A stretch of 64,000 nucleotides of DNA from Cognatilysobacter terrigena (GTDB taxonomy: Bacteria; Pseudomonadota; Gammaproteobacteria; Xanthomonadales; Xanthomonadaceae). Within the stretch, counting starts at the first letter, position 1. The number at the start of each line of letters is the position of its first letter. Shown here in pieces: positions 49,532 through 58,409 of this stretch. The stretch is taken from NCBI RefSeq assembly GCF_004361065.1, contig NZ_SELT01000018.1, forward strand, positions 1-64,000. The letters are read 5' to 3'. A model generated the notes under the pieces. The model did not search any database and was not told where the DNA came from. It saw only the letters and a program-made list of their open reading frames with translations. The position numbers and the translations under genes are program-made.

Positions 49532-50703
49532 ACGACCGCGTAGTTCAGCAGCGGCTTGACCGAGCCCCATTCCTTGCAGCTCGGACACTGCCAGTGGTGG
49601 CTGCGAGCGCCAAAGCCGCAACGCGTGCAGCGATAACTCGGATTCCGCACGAGTAGCTGGTCGGTGATGTTGCGAAGGTCGACGAGCGTCGCGGTGGGAT
49701 CCGCCTGTTCGGCGAGCGAAAGCTCAATCAGCGCGGCTTCGCCACGCACCGACGGACGATCCTTCAATTCCTTGGCGAGGTAGGCGCGTGCAGGCGCGAC
49801 CCCCTCCTCCTTCTCGATCATCTTCGTCAATGCGAGGACCGGCGCAATGCCGCGATAGTGCTCGCACATCTCCGCGAGGAACTTGCGCGCGCCCGGCACG
49901 TCGCCCACCGCCTCGTACGCTTCGAGAAGCTGCGGCATGACCTCCGGCAGATAGTCCGGATCGCTGCGCGCGACGCGTTCGAACGAACGGATCGCTGCGG
50001 CATGGCGTCCAGCGTCCATTTCGATGCGGCCTTCGAGCATGCCAGCGCGCACCGAGTTCGCATCGGCTTCGTAAGCGCGCGCCACGGCCTCGCGTGCGGC
50101 ATCCACATCACCGGACGCACGGAAACGATCCGCGAGTTCGCATTCGAAATGCGCGATCAGCTTGCCCATCGGCTCGCCGGTCGCCGATTCGAAGCGCTGT
50201 GCGTTCTCGATCGCCTTCGACCAGTCGCGTTCGGCCTGGTAAATGCCGATGAGATGGCGCAATGCCAGCGGCGACATGTCGAGTGCCACCAGTTCGCTGA
50301 AAACCGTCTCGGCGCGATCGAGCAGGCCGGACTTCATGTAGTCCTCGCCAAGCGCGAGAAGCGCCTGCACGCGTTGTGCGTCGTTGAGGTCGTTGCGCTG
50401 CACGAGCGCCTGATGCAGGCGGATCGCGCGATCGACCTCGCCGCGGCGCCGGAACAGATGGCCCAGCGCAACCTGCGTCTCGAAGGTTTCCTTGTCGAGC
50501 TCCGCGATGTGCAGGAACAGCTCGATCGCCTTGTCCGGCTGCTCGTTGAGCAGATAGTTCAGGCCGCGGAAGTAGGTCGTCGAGAGGCGACTGACTTGGC
50601 TTTCGCTGTGCAGCTTGCCGCCGCGTCGACCGATCACCCAACCCGACAGGGCGGCGAACGGGAGCAGCAGGAAGAACCACAGCCATTCGTTGATGAACGC
50701 CAT
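49528..50703 (-). CDS. lapB: Lipopolysaccharide assembly protein LapB (YciM)
   Basis: A 391-residue inner-membrane protein with an N-terminal anchor (about 5-22), about nine TPR repeats and a C-terminal rubredoxin-like metal site (Cys359, Cys362, Cys373, Cys376). LapB controls LpxC turnover with FtsH and so sets the LPS level. In E. coli it follows lapA; no lapA is present in the 78 bases between this gene and ihfB. Confidence 0.94.
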   Translation of the reverse strand: MAFINEWLWFFLLLPFAALSGWVIGRRGGKLHSESQVSRLSTTYFRGLNYLLNEQPDKAIELFLHIAELDKETFETQVALGHLFRRRGEVDRAIRLHQALVQRNDLNDAQRVQALLALGEDYMKSGLLDRAETVFSELVALDMSPLALRHLIGIYQAERDWSKAIENAQRFESATGEPMGKLIAHFECELADRFRASGDVDAAREAVARAYEADANSVRAGMLEGRIEMDAGRHAAAIRSFERVARSDPDYLPEVMPQLLEAYEAVGDVPGARKFLAEMCEHYRGIAPVLALTKMIEKEEGVAPARAYLAKELKDRPSVRGEAALIELSLAEQADPTATLVDLRNITDQLLVRNPSYRCTRCGFGARSHHWQCPSCKEWGSVKPLLNYAVV

Positions 50704-50781
50704 CGTGGGCTCCGTCGATGTCGGCGGGAGAGTCGCCCAGCCCGGGCCGGGATGGCAAGGCGCGCGCCCTGCCGGCGGACG

Positions 50782-51084
50782 TCAGACGTCCTCGTCGATC
50801 GGTTGCACGCCGCTTACGCGTTCGCGCAGTTCCTTGCCCGGTTTGAAATGCGGTACGTGCTTGCCACGAAGCGCGACCGACTCGCCCGTCTTAGGGTTGC
50901 GGCCCACGCGCGGCGGCCGGTAATGCAGGCAGAAGCTGCCGAACCCGCGGATTTCGATGCGCTCGCCGCCCGACAGCGATCCGCTCATCATGTCCAGCAA
51001 CGATTTCACCGCCAGCTCGACATCTTCGGCCTTCAGATGGGCCTGTCGCTGGGCGAGGATCTCGATGAGCTCGGACTTGGTCAT
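50782..51084 (-). CDS. ihfB: Integration host factor subunit beta
   Basis: A 100-residue DNA-bending HU-family protein. [14 protein letters not shown] at the start and the arm region [21 protein letters not shown] (key residues G-F-G-S-F and R-N-P-K-T-G) are the IHF-beta signature. It follows rpsA, as in many gammaproteobacteria. The acidic C-terminal tail (PIDEDV) is short. Confidence 0.95.
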   Translation of the reverse strand: MTKSELIEILAQRQAHLKAEDVELAVKSLLDMMSGSLSGGERIEIRGFGSFCLHYRPPRVGRNPKTGESVALRGKHVPHFKPGKELRERVSGVQPIDEDV

Positions 51085-51151
51085 GAACGGCCGGGTTCGG
51101 GAGCGTCGGATAGGAAGAGTGCGCAGGGAGGCGAAATCACCGTCCCCGCAT

Positions 51152-51184
51152 AAAAAAGGACGGCCCGACAGGGCCGGGCCGTCC
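51152..51184 (-). terminator. Intrinsic terminator of rpsA
   Basis: A 10-bp stem (GGACGGCCCG at 51158-51167 with 51175-51184) is followed on the minus strand by six T residues (complement of 51152-51157). It begins 19 bases after the rpsA stop and lies before ihfB. Confidence 0.88.
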
Positions 51185-51202
51185 CGGTTTTACCGCAGGC
51201 GA

Positions 51203-52891
51203 TTACTCGCCCTTCTGACCCAGCTGCTCGCGGAGCAGCGCGCCGAGGCGCGTGGTGCCGCTCGAGGCTTCCGACGACTGACGGTTGTAGTCCGCCACCG
51301 CTTCGCTCTCTTCCGCGTAGTCCTTCGCCTTGATCGACAGCTGCATCTGGCGCGACTTGCGATCGTTGCCGATCACCTTCGCCTCGACCTGGTCGCCGAC
51401 CTTCAGGCGCGTGCTGGCGTCGTCGACGCGCTCGCGGGCGATGTCGCGGGCCTGGATGTAGCCCTCGACGCCACCGTCGAGCTCGACGGTCGCACCCTTC
51501 GCGTCCACCGCCGTCACCGTGCCGCGCACGATCGAGCCGCGCGAGTTGGTGGCGACGTAGGAACCCATCGGGTCCTGCTCCATCTGCTTGATGCCGAGCG
51601 AGATGCGCTCGCGCTCCGGATCCACGGCCAGGACGACGGCTTCCACCGTGTCGCCCTTCTTGAAGTTGCGCACGATGTCTTCACCGGTGGTATTCCACGC
51701 GATGTCGGACAGGTGCACGAGGCCGTCGATGCCGCCGTCCAGGCCGATGAAGATGCCGAAGTCGGTGATCGACTTGACCTGGCCCGAGACCTTGTCGCCC
51801 TTCTTGTGGAGGACCGAGAAGGTTTCCCACGGATTCGACGTGACCTGCTTCATGCCGAGCGAGATGCGGCGACGGTCTTCATCGACGTCGAGCACCATGA
51901 CCTGCACTTCGTCACCGACCTGCACGATCTTCGACGGGTTCACGTTCTTGTTGGTCCAGTCCATCTCGGACACGTGCACCAGGCCCTCGACGCCCGGCTC
52001 GATCTCGACGAACGCGCCGTAATCGGTGACGTTCGAGACCTTGCCGAACACGCGGCTGTTGGCCGGGTAACGACGGGCGATGTTGTCCCACGGATCTTCG
52101 CCGAGCTGCTTCAGGCCGAGCGAGACGCGGTTGCGCTCGCGGTCGTACTTGAGCACGCGGACGTCGAGCTCCTGGCCGACTTCCACCACTTCCGACGGAT
52201 GACGCACGCGCTTCCACGCCATGTCGGTGATGTGCAGCAGGCCGTCGATGCCGCCGAGGTCGACGAACGCACCGTAATCGGTGAGGTTCTTGACGACGCC
52301 CTTGAGCACCGCGCCCTCGACCAGCTTCTCCATGAGCTGCTCGCGCTCTTCCGAGTGCTCGCTCTCGACGACGGCGCGACGCGACACGACGATGTTGTTG
52401 CGCTTGCGGTCGAGCTTGATGAGCTTGAACTCGAGTTCCTTGCCCTCGAGGTAGCTCGAATCGCGCACCGGGCGCACGTCGACCAGCGAACCGGGCAGGA
52501 AGCCGCGGACGTCCTTGATGTCGACGGTGAAGCCGCCCTTGACCTTGCCGCTGATGCGGCCGGTGATGGTCTCGTTCTTCTCGAGCGCCTGCTCGAGCTC
52601 GTCCCACACCATGGCGCGCTTGGCCTTCTCGCGCGACAGGACGGTTTCGCCGAAGCCGTTCTCGATCGAGTCGAGAGCGACCTTGACTTCGTCGCCCACG
52701 CCGACATCGATCTCGCCAGCGTCGTTCCGGAACTGTTCGATGGGCACGATGCCCTCGGACTTGAGGCCGGCGTTGATCACCACGACGTCGCCGCGGACAT
52801 CCACGACGATACCGGTGACGATCGAGCCCGGCTTCAGCTTCGCCAGATTGGTCTGGCTCTGTTCAAACAGTTCGGCAAATGATTCGGTCAT
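51203..52891 (-). CDS. rpsA: 30S ribosomal protein S1
   Basis: A 562-residue protein with six S1 (OB-fold) repeats, each with the [16 protein letters not shown]-type core. S1 unwinds mRNA at the 30S platform. The start [13 protein letters not shown] follows a weak ribosome site, which is normal for autoregulated rpsA. The 195-base leader to cmk contains a hairpin at 52991-53009. Confidence 0.97.
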   Translation of the reverse strand: MTESFAELFEQSQTNLAKLKPGSIVTGIVVDVRGDVVVINAGLKSEGIVPIEQFRNDAGEIDVGVGDEVKVALDSIENGFGETVLSREKAKRAMVWDELEQALEKNETITGRISGKVKGGFTVDIKDVRGFLPGSLVDVRPVRDSSYLEGKELEFKLIKLDRKRNNIVVSRRAVVESEHSEEREQLMEKLVEGAVLKGVVKNLTDYGAFVDLGGIDGLLHITDMAWKRVRHPSEVVEVGQELDVRVLKYDRERNRVSLGLKQLGEDPWDNIARRYPANSRVFGKVSNVTDYGAFVEIEPGVEGLVHVSEMDWTNKNVNPSKIVQVGDEVQVMVLDVDEDRRRISLGMKQVTSNPWETFSVLHKKGDKVSGQVKSITDFGIFIGLDGGIDGLVHLSDIAWNTTGEDIVRNFKKGDTVEAVVLAVDPERERISLGIKQMEQDPMGSYVATNSRGSIVRGTVTAVDAKGATVELDGGVEGYIQARDIARERVDDASTRLKVGDQVEAKVIGNDRKSRQMQLSIKAKDYAEESEAVADYNRQSSEASSGTTRLGALLREQLGQKGE

Positions 52892-52990
52892 TGGAAATTG
52901 CTCTGTTGGACACACAGGCTTCGCATGCGCCGTGGCGTCATTGCGGGCCCACCCGTTGGGGGCGCGGAAATCGCACCGTGTATGGAAGAT

Positions 52991-53009
52991 CCGTCGCACG
53001 ACGCGACGG
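52991..53009 (-). other. Hairpin in the rpsA upstream region
   Basis: A 7-bp perfect stem (CCGTCGC with GCGACGG) encloses a 5-base loop 100 bases upstream of rpsA. The cmk-rpsA gap shows no other clear element. S1 represses its own translation through leader structure in E. coli; whether this hairpin does so is unknown. Confidence 0.3.
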
Positions 53010-53086
53010 GCCGGATCTGCCGGCCGGACGTTGACAGGCTCTGGTTCGGAAGCGTTTCCGAGAAGGCCGCGAACGGCTCGTATCGG

Positions 53087-53758
53087 TTATGGCTGGACCA
53101 GGGACAGCACGCGTTCGACCACCGCTTCGATGCCGGTGCCGGTGGTGTCGATGCAGACGGCGTCGTCGGCCGGCCGCAATGGCGCCACCGCGCGTGAAGC
53201 ATCGCGGGCGTCGCGGGCGAGAATCTCCCGCAGCAGATCGCCCAAGTTAACGGAAACTCCCTTTTCCTTCAACTGCTTATACCGCCGCTCGGCCCGTTCC
53301 TCGGCGCTGGCGGTCAGGAACACCTTGGTGGCGGCGTCCGGGAAGATGACGGTGCCCATATCGCGGCCGTCGGCAACCAGGCCCGGCGGCTGGCGGAAGA
53401 CCCGCTGCCGCTCCTTCAGCGCGGTCCGGACCTCCGGAATCGCGGCGATCGCCGACGCAGCGGCCCCGGCCGTCTCCGTCCGGATCTCGTCGGTGGCGTC
53501 CCGGGAGTTGATGAGGATGCGGAGTTCCTCGTTGGGCACCTCGATGAACTCGATCCGGCTGTCGAAGGCGCAGCGCACCAGCGCGCCGGGGTCGCTGAGG
53601 TCGAGGTCGGCCCAGCCGGCCGCGACGCCGACCGCGCGGTAGAGCGCGCCGGAGTCGAGGTAATGCCAGCCGAGGCGCTGGGCGACGAGGCGACTGATGG
53701 TGCCCTTGCCGGAACCGGACGGGCCATCGATGGTGAGCACGGGGACGTTGGGATCCAT
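53087..53758 (-). CDS. cmk: Cytidylate kinase
   Basis: A 223-residue kinase phosphorylating CMP and dCMP. The P-loop is GPSGSGKG (12-19). [24 protein letters not shown] and RAERRYKQL are conserved Cmk blocks. Start [12 protein letters not shown] at 53758 gives the usual length; in-frame codons reach back to 53893, so a longer form is formally possible. cmk-rpsA-ihfB is the usual order, but no aroA precedes it here; rpmJ is divergent. Confidence 0.95.
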   Translation of the reverse strand: MDPNVPVLTIDGPSGSGKGTISRLVAQRLGWHYLDSGALYRAVGVAAGWADLDLSDPGALVRCAFDSRIEFIEVPNEELRILINSRDATDEIRTETAGAAASAIAAIPEVRTALKERQRVFRQPPGLVADGRDMGTVIFPDAATKVFLTASAEERAERRYKQLKEKGVSVNLGDLLREILARDARDASRAVAPLRPADDAVCIDTTGTGIEAVVERVLSLVQP

Positions 53759-53899
53759 GTCGCCATTCTCGCCGGTCGACGCGAAAATGCCCATGACATC
53801 GTGGGCGACCGCGGCCGTCGACGCTTCCGGGATCCGGACTCCGTGATTCGGGCCGGTCGACACTCTCACCCGCCCGGATCGCGTCGGCCGCACATCCCA

Positions 53900-53929
53900 T
53901 TGTTTTTCAAAATCTTAGGCCGCTATAAT
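53900..53929 (+). promoter_or_regulatory. Promoter of rpmJ
   Basis: A consensus TATAAT (53924-53929) followed by G lies 18 bp after TTGTTT (53900-53905). The perfect -10 in this GC-rich genome and the AT-rich upstream stretch point to strong expression. Transcription would start about 40 bases before the rpmJ ATG. Confidence 0.75.
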
Positions 53930-53975
53930 GCGCGGCTTCGTTTGCCCGTTCTTCTCTTTTGCCGAGGTTTTACTC

Positions 53976-54101
53976 ATGAAGGTCCTGTCCTCCCTGAAGT
54001 CGGCGAAGGCCCGTCACCGTGACTGCAAGGTCGTCCGCCGCCGCGGCAAGGTCTTCGTGATCTGCAAGTCGAACCCGCGCTTCAAGGCCCGTCAGCGCTG
54101 A
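53976..54101 (+). CDS. rpmJ: 50S ribosomal protein L36, zinc-free (C-minus, YkgO) form
   Basis: A 41-residue protein, [18 protein letters not shown] onward, ending RFKARQR. The zinc form of L36 has a C-x2-C-x12-C-x4-H ligand set. Here the first Cys is replaced (ARHRDC) and the His by Phe (NPRF), leaving two Cys. So it is the C-minus type that does not need zinc. It stands alone with its own promoter, GAGG ribosome site and terminator. A second L36 may exist in the spc ribosomal operon elsewhere. Confidence 0.95.
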   Translation: MKVLSSLKSAKARHRDCKVVRRRGKVFVICKSNPRFKARQR

Positions 54102-54125
54102 TCGCGCGACACCTTGCCGGTTCGC

Positions 54126-54153
54126 CGAAAAGCCGCCGCAAGGCGGCTTTTCG
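54126..54153 (+). terminator. Intrinsic terminator of rpmJ
   Basis: A 12-bp perfect stem (CGAAAAGCCGCC at 54126-54137 with 54142-54153) and GCAA tetraloop, with four T residues in the descending arm, 24 bases after the rpmJ stop. Confidence 0.85.
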
Positions 54154-54207
54154 CGTTCTGGGACGTGCGTATCGCTGCGTCGCCTTCACCGTCCGCCGGG
54201 ACCGCCC

Positions 54208-54235
54208 TTCGGACAATGCGGCCGCTGCATACAAT
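54208..54235 (+). promoter_or_regulatory. Candidate promoter of the agmatine operon
   Basis: TTCGGA (54208-54213) and TACAAT (54230-54235) are 16 bp apart, placing a transcript start about 36 bases before the first ATG at 54278. The -10 is good and the -35 is weak. Confidence 0.5.
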
Positions 54236-54277
54236 CGCGGCTTCATCCCGCTCCGGGCATCGCCCGAGGAAGACTCC

Positions 54278-54601
54278 ATGGTTCGCACCGTTCTGGCTGT
54301 CACCGCCCTCGCCCTGCTGTCCGTCGGCACCGTTCGCGCCGAGACCCTGCTCATCGACCGCGTGAAGCAGGAAAGCGCCGCGATGCCTGCGCGCGGTATG
54401 CGCGTCGCCGATGTCGAGAAGCGCTACGGCGCCCCGAGCCAGCGCCTCGATCCTGCCGGCGGCCAGAAGCGCCAGTGGCCCGCGATCCAGCGCTGGGTGT
54501 ACCCCGCCTTCACCGTCTACTTCGAACACGGCCGTGTGATCGACGCCGTCGCCAACAAGGTCGACGCCGAAGAGATCGGCCCGAAGCCGGCGATCCGCTG
54601 A
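54278..54601 (+). CDS. Small secreted protein, BamE/SmpA-like fold suspected
   Basis: A 107-residue protein with a signal peptide (about 1-21, VRA before ETLLIDRV). The body contains MPARGMRVADVEKRYGAPSQ and YPAFTVYFEHGRVIDAV. The pattern of a helix ending in RYGAP, then a strand pair ending in GRVIDAV, resembles BamE-like small domains, which is an inference. GAGGAA precedes the start. It lies 11 bases before aguA and is co-transcribed, but no functional link is known to me. Confidence 0.75.
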   Translation: MVRTVLAVTALALLSVGTVRAETLLIDRVKQESAAMPARGMRVADVEKRYGAPSQRLDPAGGQKRQWPAIQRWVYPAFTVYFEHGRVIDAVANKVDAEEIGPKPAIR

Positions 54602-54612
54602 CAGGAATTTCG

Positions 54613-55644
54613 ATGACGCAACACGATGCACGGCTCCCCGCCGAGTGGGAGCCGCAGTCCGCCGTCCTCATCGCGTGGCCGCACGCCGACACCGACTGGG
54701 CCGATCGCCTGGCGGACGTGGAGACGACGTACGTCGCGCTCGTCGCCGCGATCGTTCGCTTCGAGCGCGCGATCGTGTGCGTCGCGGACGACACACTTGA
54801 ATCGCATGCGCGCTCGCTGCTGGAAGCCGCGGGCGTCGATCTGTCGCGCGTGCGCTTCGTGCGCAGCGAGTACGACGACACGTGGCTGCGCGATTCCGGG
54901 CCGATTACGTTGCGCAAGGACGACGGCTTCCGCCTGCTCGATTTCCGTTTCACCGGCTGGGGCGGCAAGTTCGAGGCCAGCCGTGACGATGCGCTGGTCG
55001 AAGCCCTGGAACGCGGTGGCCTGTTCATGCGGGCCGAGCGCAAGTCGATTCCGTTCGCGCTTGAAGGCGGTGCGATCGACACGGACGGCGACGGCACCCT
55101 GCTGACGACGTGGCAGTGCCTCAACCAGCGTCATCCGGAGGCGTCGCGCGAAATGCTGTCCGCGCACCTCGCCGAATGGCTGGCGCAGGATCGCGTGCTC
55201 TGGCTCGACCACGGCTATCTCGAAGGCGACGACACCGACGCGCACGTCGACACGCTCGCGCGTTTCGCATCGCCCGACTCGATCGTCTACCAGGGCTGCG
55301 ACGATCCGTCGGATTCGCACTACCCGCATTTGCGCGCGATGGGCGAGGAACTCGCCGCGCTGCGCACGAGGGACGGCCGTCCCTATCGGCTGTTCGAACT
55401 GACTTGGGCGCAGCCGATCGTCGACGAAGGTCGTCGCCTCGCTGCGAGCTATGCGAATTTCCTGATCGTCAACGGCGCGGTGCTCGCGCCGGCATACGGT
55501 GATGCGGCGGACTCGCGCGCGAAGGCCGTGTTGCAGCAGGCGTTTCCGGACCGCGAGATCGTGATGGTCCCGTGTCGTCCGCTGATCTGGCAGAACGGCA
55601 GCCTGCACTGCATCACCATGCAGCTGCCGGAAGGAGTGGTCTGA
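54613..55644 (+). CDS. aguA: Agmatine deiminase
   Basis: A 343-residue guanidino-group-modifying enzyme converting agmatine to N-carbamoylputrescine and ammonia. Conserved blocks: PAEWEPQSAVLIAWPH at the N-terminus, RDSGPI, GGAIDTDGDGT (metal/substrate region), YLEGDDTDAHVD with the catalytic Asp and His, and nucleophile Cys333 in GSLHCITMQLP. It is somewhat shorter than classical AguA (about 365). aguB starts inside its stop. Confidence 0.93.
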   Translation: MTQHDARLPAEWEPQSAVLIAWPHADTDWADRLADVETTYVALVAAIVRFERAIVCVADDTLESHARSLLEAAGVDLSRVRFVRSEYDDTWLRDSGPITLRKDDGFRLLDFRFTGWGGKFEASRDDALVEALERGGLFMRAERKSIPFALEGGAIDTDGDGTLLTTWQCLNQRHPEASREMLSAHLAEWLAQDRVLWLDHGYLEGDDTDAHVDTLARFASPDSIVYQGCDDPSDSHYPHLRAMGEELAALRTRDGRPYRLFELTWAQPIVDEGRRLAASYANFLIVNGAVLAPAYGDAADSRAKAVLQQAFPDREIVMVPCRPLIWQNGSLHCITMQLPEGVV

Positions 55645-56534
55645 TGTCGAAGAAGAAGGTCCTGCCTGTCGCGCTGGTGCAGGAGAAGAATCACGGCACC
55701 GCCGAGGCCAACCTCGACGTGATCGCCAGCCGCGTCGGCGACGCGGCGAAGAACGGTGCGAAGCTCGTGCTGCTGCAGGAGCTGCACAACGGCGCGTATT
55801 TCTGCCAGCACCAGTGCGTCGACGAATTCGAGAGCGCCGAGCCGATTCCCGGCCCGACGACCGAACGCCTGTCCGCGCTCGCAAAGCAGCACGGTGTCGT
55901 CATCGTCGGTTCGCTGTTCGAGCGTCGCGGCCCCGGGCTTTATCACAACACCGCGGTGGTGCTCGACGCCGACGGCTCCCTCGCCGGCAAGTACCGCAAG
56001 ATGCACATCCCCGACGACCCGGGCTTCAACGAGAAGTTCTACTTCACGCCGGGCGACATGGGCTTCCATCCGATCGATACGTCGGTGGGCCGCCTCGGCG
56101 TGATGGTGTGCTGGGACCAGTGGTATCCGGAAGGCGCGCGCCTGATGGCGCTGGCGGGCGCCGAAATGCTGCTGTACCCGACTGCGATCGGCTGGGACCT
56201 GAACGACGAGCAGGACGAGAAGGATCGCCAGCGCGGCGCGTGGATCCTGTCGCATCGCGGGCACGCGGTTGCGAACGGGCTGCCGGTGCTGTCGTGCAAT
56301 CGCGTCGGCCACGAGCCGTCGCCGATCGGTCGCAGCGGCATCGACTTCTGGGGTTCGAGCCACGTGCTCGGTCCGCAGGGCGAAGTCCTCGCCGAAGCGT
56401 CGACCGACCAGTCGCAGGTGCTGATGGCGGAGGTCGACCTGCGCCGCAGCGAAGACGTGCGCCGCATCTGGCCGTTCCTGCGCGATCGCCGCATCGACGC
56501 CTACGGCGATCTGCTCAAGCGCTATCGCGACTGA
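55644..56534 (+). CDS. aguB: N-carbamoylputrescine amidase
   Basis: A 296-residue nitrilase-superfamily enzyme hydrolysing N-carbamoylputrescine to putrescine, carbon dioxide and ammonia. The triad is Glu46 (LLQELH), Lys119 (KYRKMHIP) and Cys156 (MVCWDQWYPE). AAGGAG lies upstream, and the start overlaps the aguA stop (TGATG). With aguA it completes the agmatine-to-putrescine route. Confidence 0.95.
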   Translation: MSKKKVLPVALVQEKNHGTAEANLDVIASRVGDAAKNGAKLVLLQELHNGAYFCQHQCVDEFESAEPIPGPTTERLSALAKQHGVVIVGSLFERRGPGLYHNTAVVLDADGSLAGKYRKMHIPDDPGFNEKFYFTPGDMGFHPIDTSVGRLGVMVCWDQWYPEGARLMALAGAEMLLYPTAIGWDLNDEQDEKDRQRGAWILSHRGHAVANGLPVLSCNRVGHEPSPIGRSGIDFWGSSHVLGPQGEVLAEASTDQSQVLMAEVDLRRSEDVRRIWPFLRDRRIDAYGDLLKRYRD

Positions 56535-56535
56535 C

Positions 56536-57084
56536 ATGACGCCCGAGATCCGTCCCGCCCGCGAGACGGATCTCGACGCGATCCATCGCATCTACGCACG
56601 CGAAGTCGAGCACGGCACGGCGACGTACGAGTACGACGTGCCGGCGGTCGACGTGCTCCGTGACCGCTGGCGCGCGATCGTCGACGCGGGTTATCCGCAC
56701 CGCGTTGCCACCGTCGGTGGCCGCGTCCTCGGCTATGCGTATGCCAGCGCGTATCGCGCGCGCGAGGGTTACCGGTGGACGGTCGAGAACAGCGTTTATG
56801 TCGATGAGGCGGCGCGCGGGCTCGGCATCGGGCGGGCACTTCTCACATCGCTCATCGACGACTGCACCGCGCTCGGCTACCGGCAGATGATCGCTGTCGT
56901 CGGCGATGCGGCGAATACCGCGTCGATCGCGCTGCACGAACGCCTCGGCTTCCGCGTCGTGGCGCGCTTTCCAGGCATCGGTCGCAAGCACGGGCGCTGG
57001 CTCGAAAGCGTGCAACTGCTCCGCGTCCTCGGTGACGGCGAACGCACCGCGCCGGAAGCGCCGCCGTTGCCGGACCGTCGCTGA
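56536..57084 (+). CDS. GNAT-family N-acetyltransferase (Pat/MddA-like)
   Basis: A 182-residue acetyltransferase. The N-terminal IRPARETDLDAIHRIY and the acetyl-CoA loop ARGLGIGRALL (key residues R-G-L-G-I-G) are clear, followed by ALHERLGFRVVARFPGIGRKHGRWL. This is typical of the phosphinothricin/methionine-sulfone acetyltransferase group. It starts one base after the aguB stop, so it is in the agmatine operon, where an amine substrate would be plausible but is unproven. Confidence 0.88.
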   Translation: MTPEIRPARETDLDAIHRIYAREVEHGTATYEYDVPAVDVLRDRWRAIVDAGYPHRVATVGGRVLGYAYASAYRAREGYRWTVENSVYVDEAARGLGIGRALLTSLIDDCTALGYRQMIAVVGDAANTASIALHERLGFRVVARFPGIGRKHGRWLESVQLLRVLGDGERTAPEAPPLPDRR

Positions 57085-57137
57085 CTCCCTACCCTGCCCG
57101 CACGGCGCCATCGGGCGCCGACGCTTTAAGAGACCCC

Positions 57138-58358
57138 ATGGATCCGACGACCGCTCCGTCCGACACGCTCGCCACGCAACCGCACGTCATCGTCGAGCGC
57201 GACGGCGTGCGCTACACGCTGCTGGGCACCGCGCACGTCTCGCGCGCGAGCGTGGACGCCGTGCGCGAAGCGATCGCGACGGGCGCGTACGACCACGTCG
57301 CCGTCGAGCTCGATGCGGCGCGTGCGCAGGCGCTGGTCGAGCCGGAGGCGATGGCGAAGCTCGATCTTGTCGAGGTGATCCGCACCGGCCGCACGGCGAT
57401 GTTCGCGGCCAATCTCGCGCTCGCGGCCTACCAGCGCCGACTGGCCGAGCAACTCGGCATCGAGCCGGGCGCGGAATTGAAGCAGGCCGTGATCGATGCG
57501 CGCGAAAGCGGTGTTCCGGTCTCGCTGATCGATCGCGACGTCGGCCTGACGTTCCGCCGCGCGGCGGCATCGCTGACCTGGTGGCAACGCATCAAGCTGG
57601 GCAGCGGGCTCGCGGTGTCGCTGGTGGCGAACGAAGAAGTCCCCGAAGACGAGATCGAGAAGCTCAAGGAAGGCGACATGCTCGAGTCGAGCTTCGCCGA
57701 ATTCGCGAGCCACAGCCCGCAGCTGTACGAGACGGTGATCGCGGAGCGCGATCGCTACATGGCCGCGGGCCTGCGTGACGCCGGTGCCAGCGAAACGCGA
57801 CCGACCAACGTGCTGGCCGTCGTCGGCGCCGGGCATCTGGCCGGGTTGTCGCGCGAACTCGAATCGCAGACCGGCGATCCTGCGTCGGTTCGATCGGCGC
57901 TCGAGGCGACGGCGACCAAGCGCAAGATCCCGTGGTTCACGATCGTCATCACGGCTCTCTTGCTCGGCGGCGTCGTGTGGGGTTTCCGCCACGGCGGTAT
58001 GGCACTGGCGTCGGGCGTGCTGGTGCAGTGGTTCGTCGCGACGGCGCTGCTGGCAGGGCTCGGCGCACTGCTTGCCGGCGGCCATCCGCTCAGCGTGCTC
58101 GCGGGTGCGGTCGTGGCGCCCTTCAAGCCGTTCCGCCCGGCGATTCCCGCTGGCGCGGTCAGCGCGCTCGTCGAAGCGCGACTGCGCAAGCCGACCTACG
58201 CGGACTTCATCTCGCTGCGCGAAGACGTGCGCACGCTGGGCGGCTGGTACCGCAATCGCGTCGCGCGGACGCTGCTGGTCTTCATCCTGACGAACTTCGG
58301 AACGATGGCTGGCGAATGGATCGCGATCGCTCGCATCGTCGGCAAGCTGTCGGGCTGA
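57138..58358 (+). CDS. TraB/PrgY-family membrane protein
   Basis: A 406-residue protein. The cytoplasmic or exposed N-terminal domain has TLLGTAHVSRASVDAV and VAVELDAARAQAL, the GTAHVS and ELD motifs of the TraB/GumN/EreA-like fold. The C-terminal part has four or five hydrophobic helices (about 265-400). TraB and PrgY reduce pheromone activity in Enterococcus; relatives in other bacteria have unknown roles, possibly peptide inactivation. Motif residues thought to be catalytic in the wider fold (H33, E56 region) are present. Confidence 0.85.
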   Translation: MDPTTAPSDTLATQPHVIVERDGVRYTLLGTAHVSRASVDAVREAIATGAYDHVAVELDAARAQALVEPEAMAKLDLVEVIRTGRTAMFAANLALAAYQRRLAEQLGIEPGAELKQAVIDARESGVPVSLIDRDVGLTFRRAAASLTWWQRIKLGSGLAVSLVANEEVPEDEIEKLKEGDMLESSFAEFASHSPQLYETVIAERDRYMAAGLRDAGASETRPTNVLAVVGAGHLAGLSRELESQTGDPASVRSALEATATKRKIPWFTIVITALLLGGVVWGFRHGGMALASGVLVQWFVATALLAGLGALLAGGHPLSVLAGAVVAPFKPFRPAIPAGAVSALVEARLRKPTYADFISLREDVRTLGGWYRNRVARTLLVFILTNFGTMAGEWIAIARIVGKLSG

Positions 58359-58380
58359 CGTACGCGGACCATCCGTAAAG

Positions 58381-58406
58381 AAAAAGGGGCCTTTCGGCCC
58401 CTTTTT
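58381..58406. terminator. Bidirectional intrinsic terminator
   Basis: An 11-bp stem (AAAAAGGGGCC at 58381-58391 with 58396-58406) and TTTC loop. It lies between the TraB-family gene and the convergent RND permease gene, 22 bases from the first and 3 from the second. Confidence 0.92.
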
Positions 58407-58409
58407 GCG

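Noticed and set aside
53759-53893. 45-residue N-terminal extension of cmk
   Set aside because: The extension is not like Cmk, and the start at 53758 gives the normal P-loop distance.
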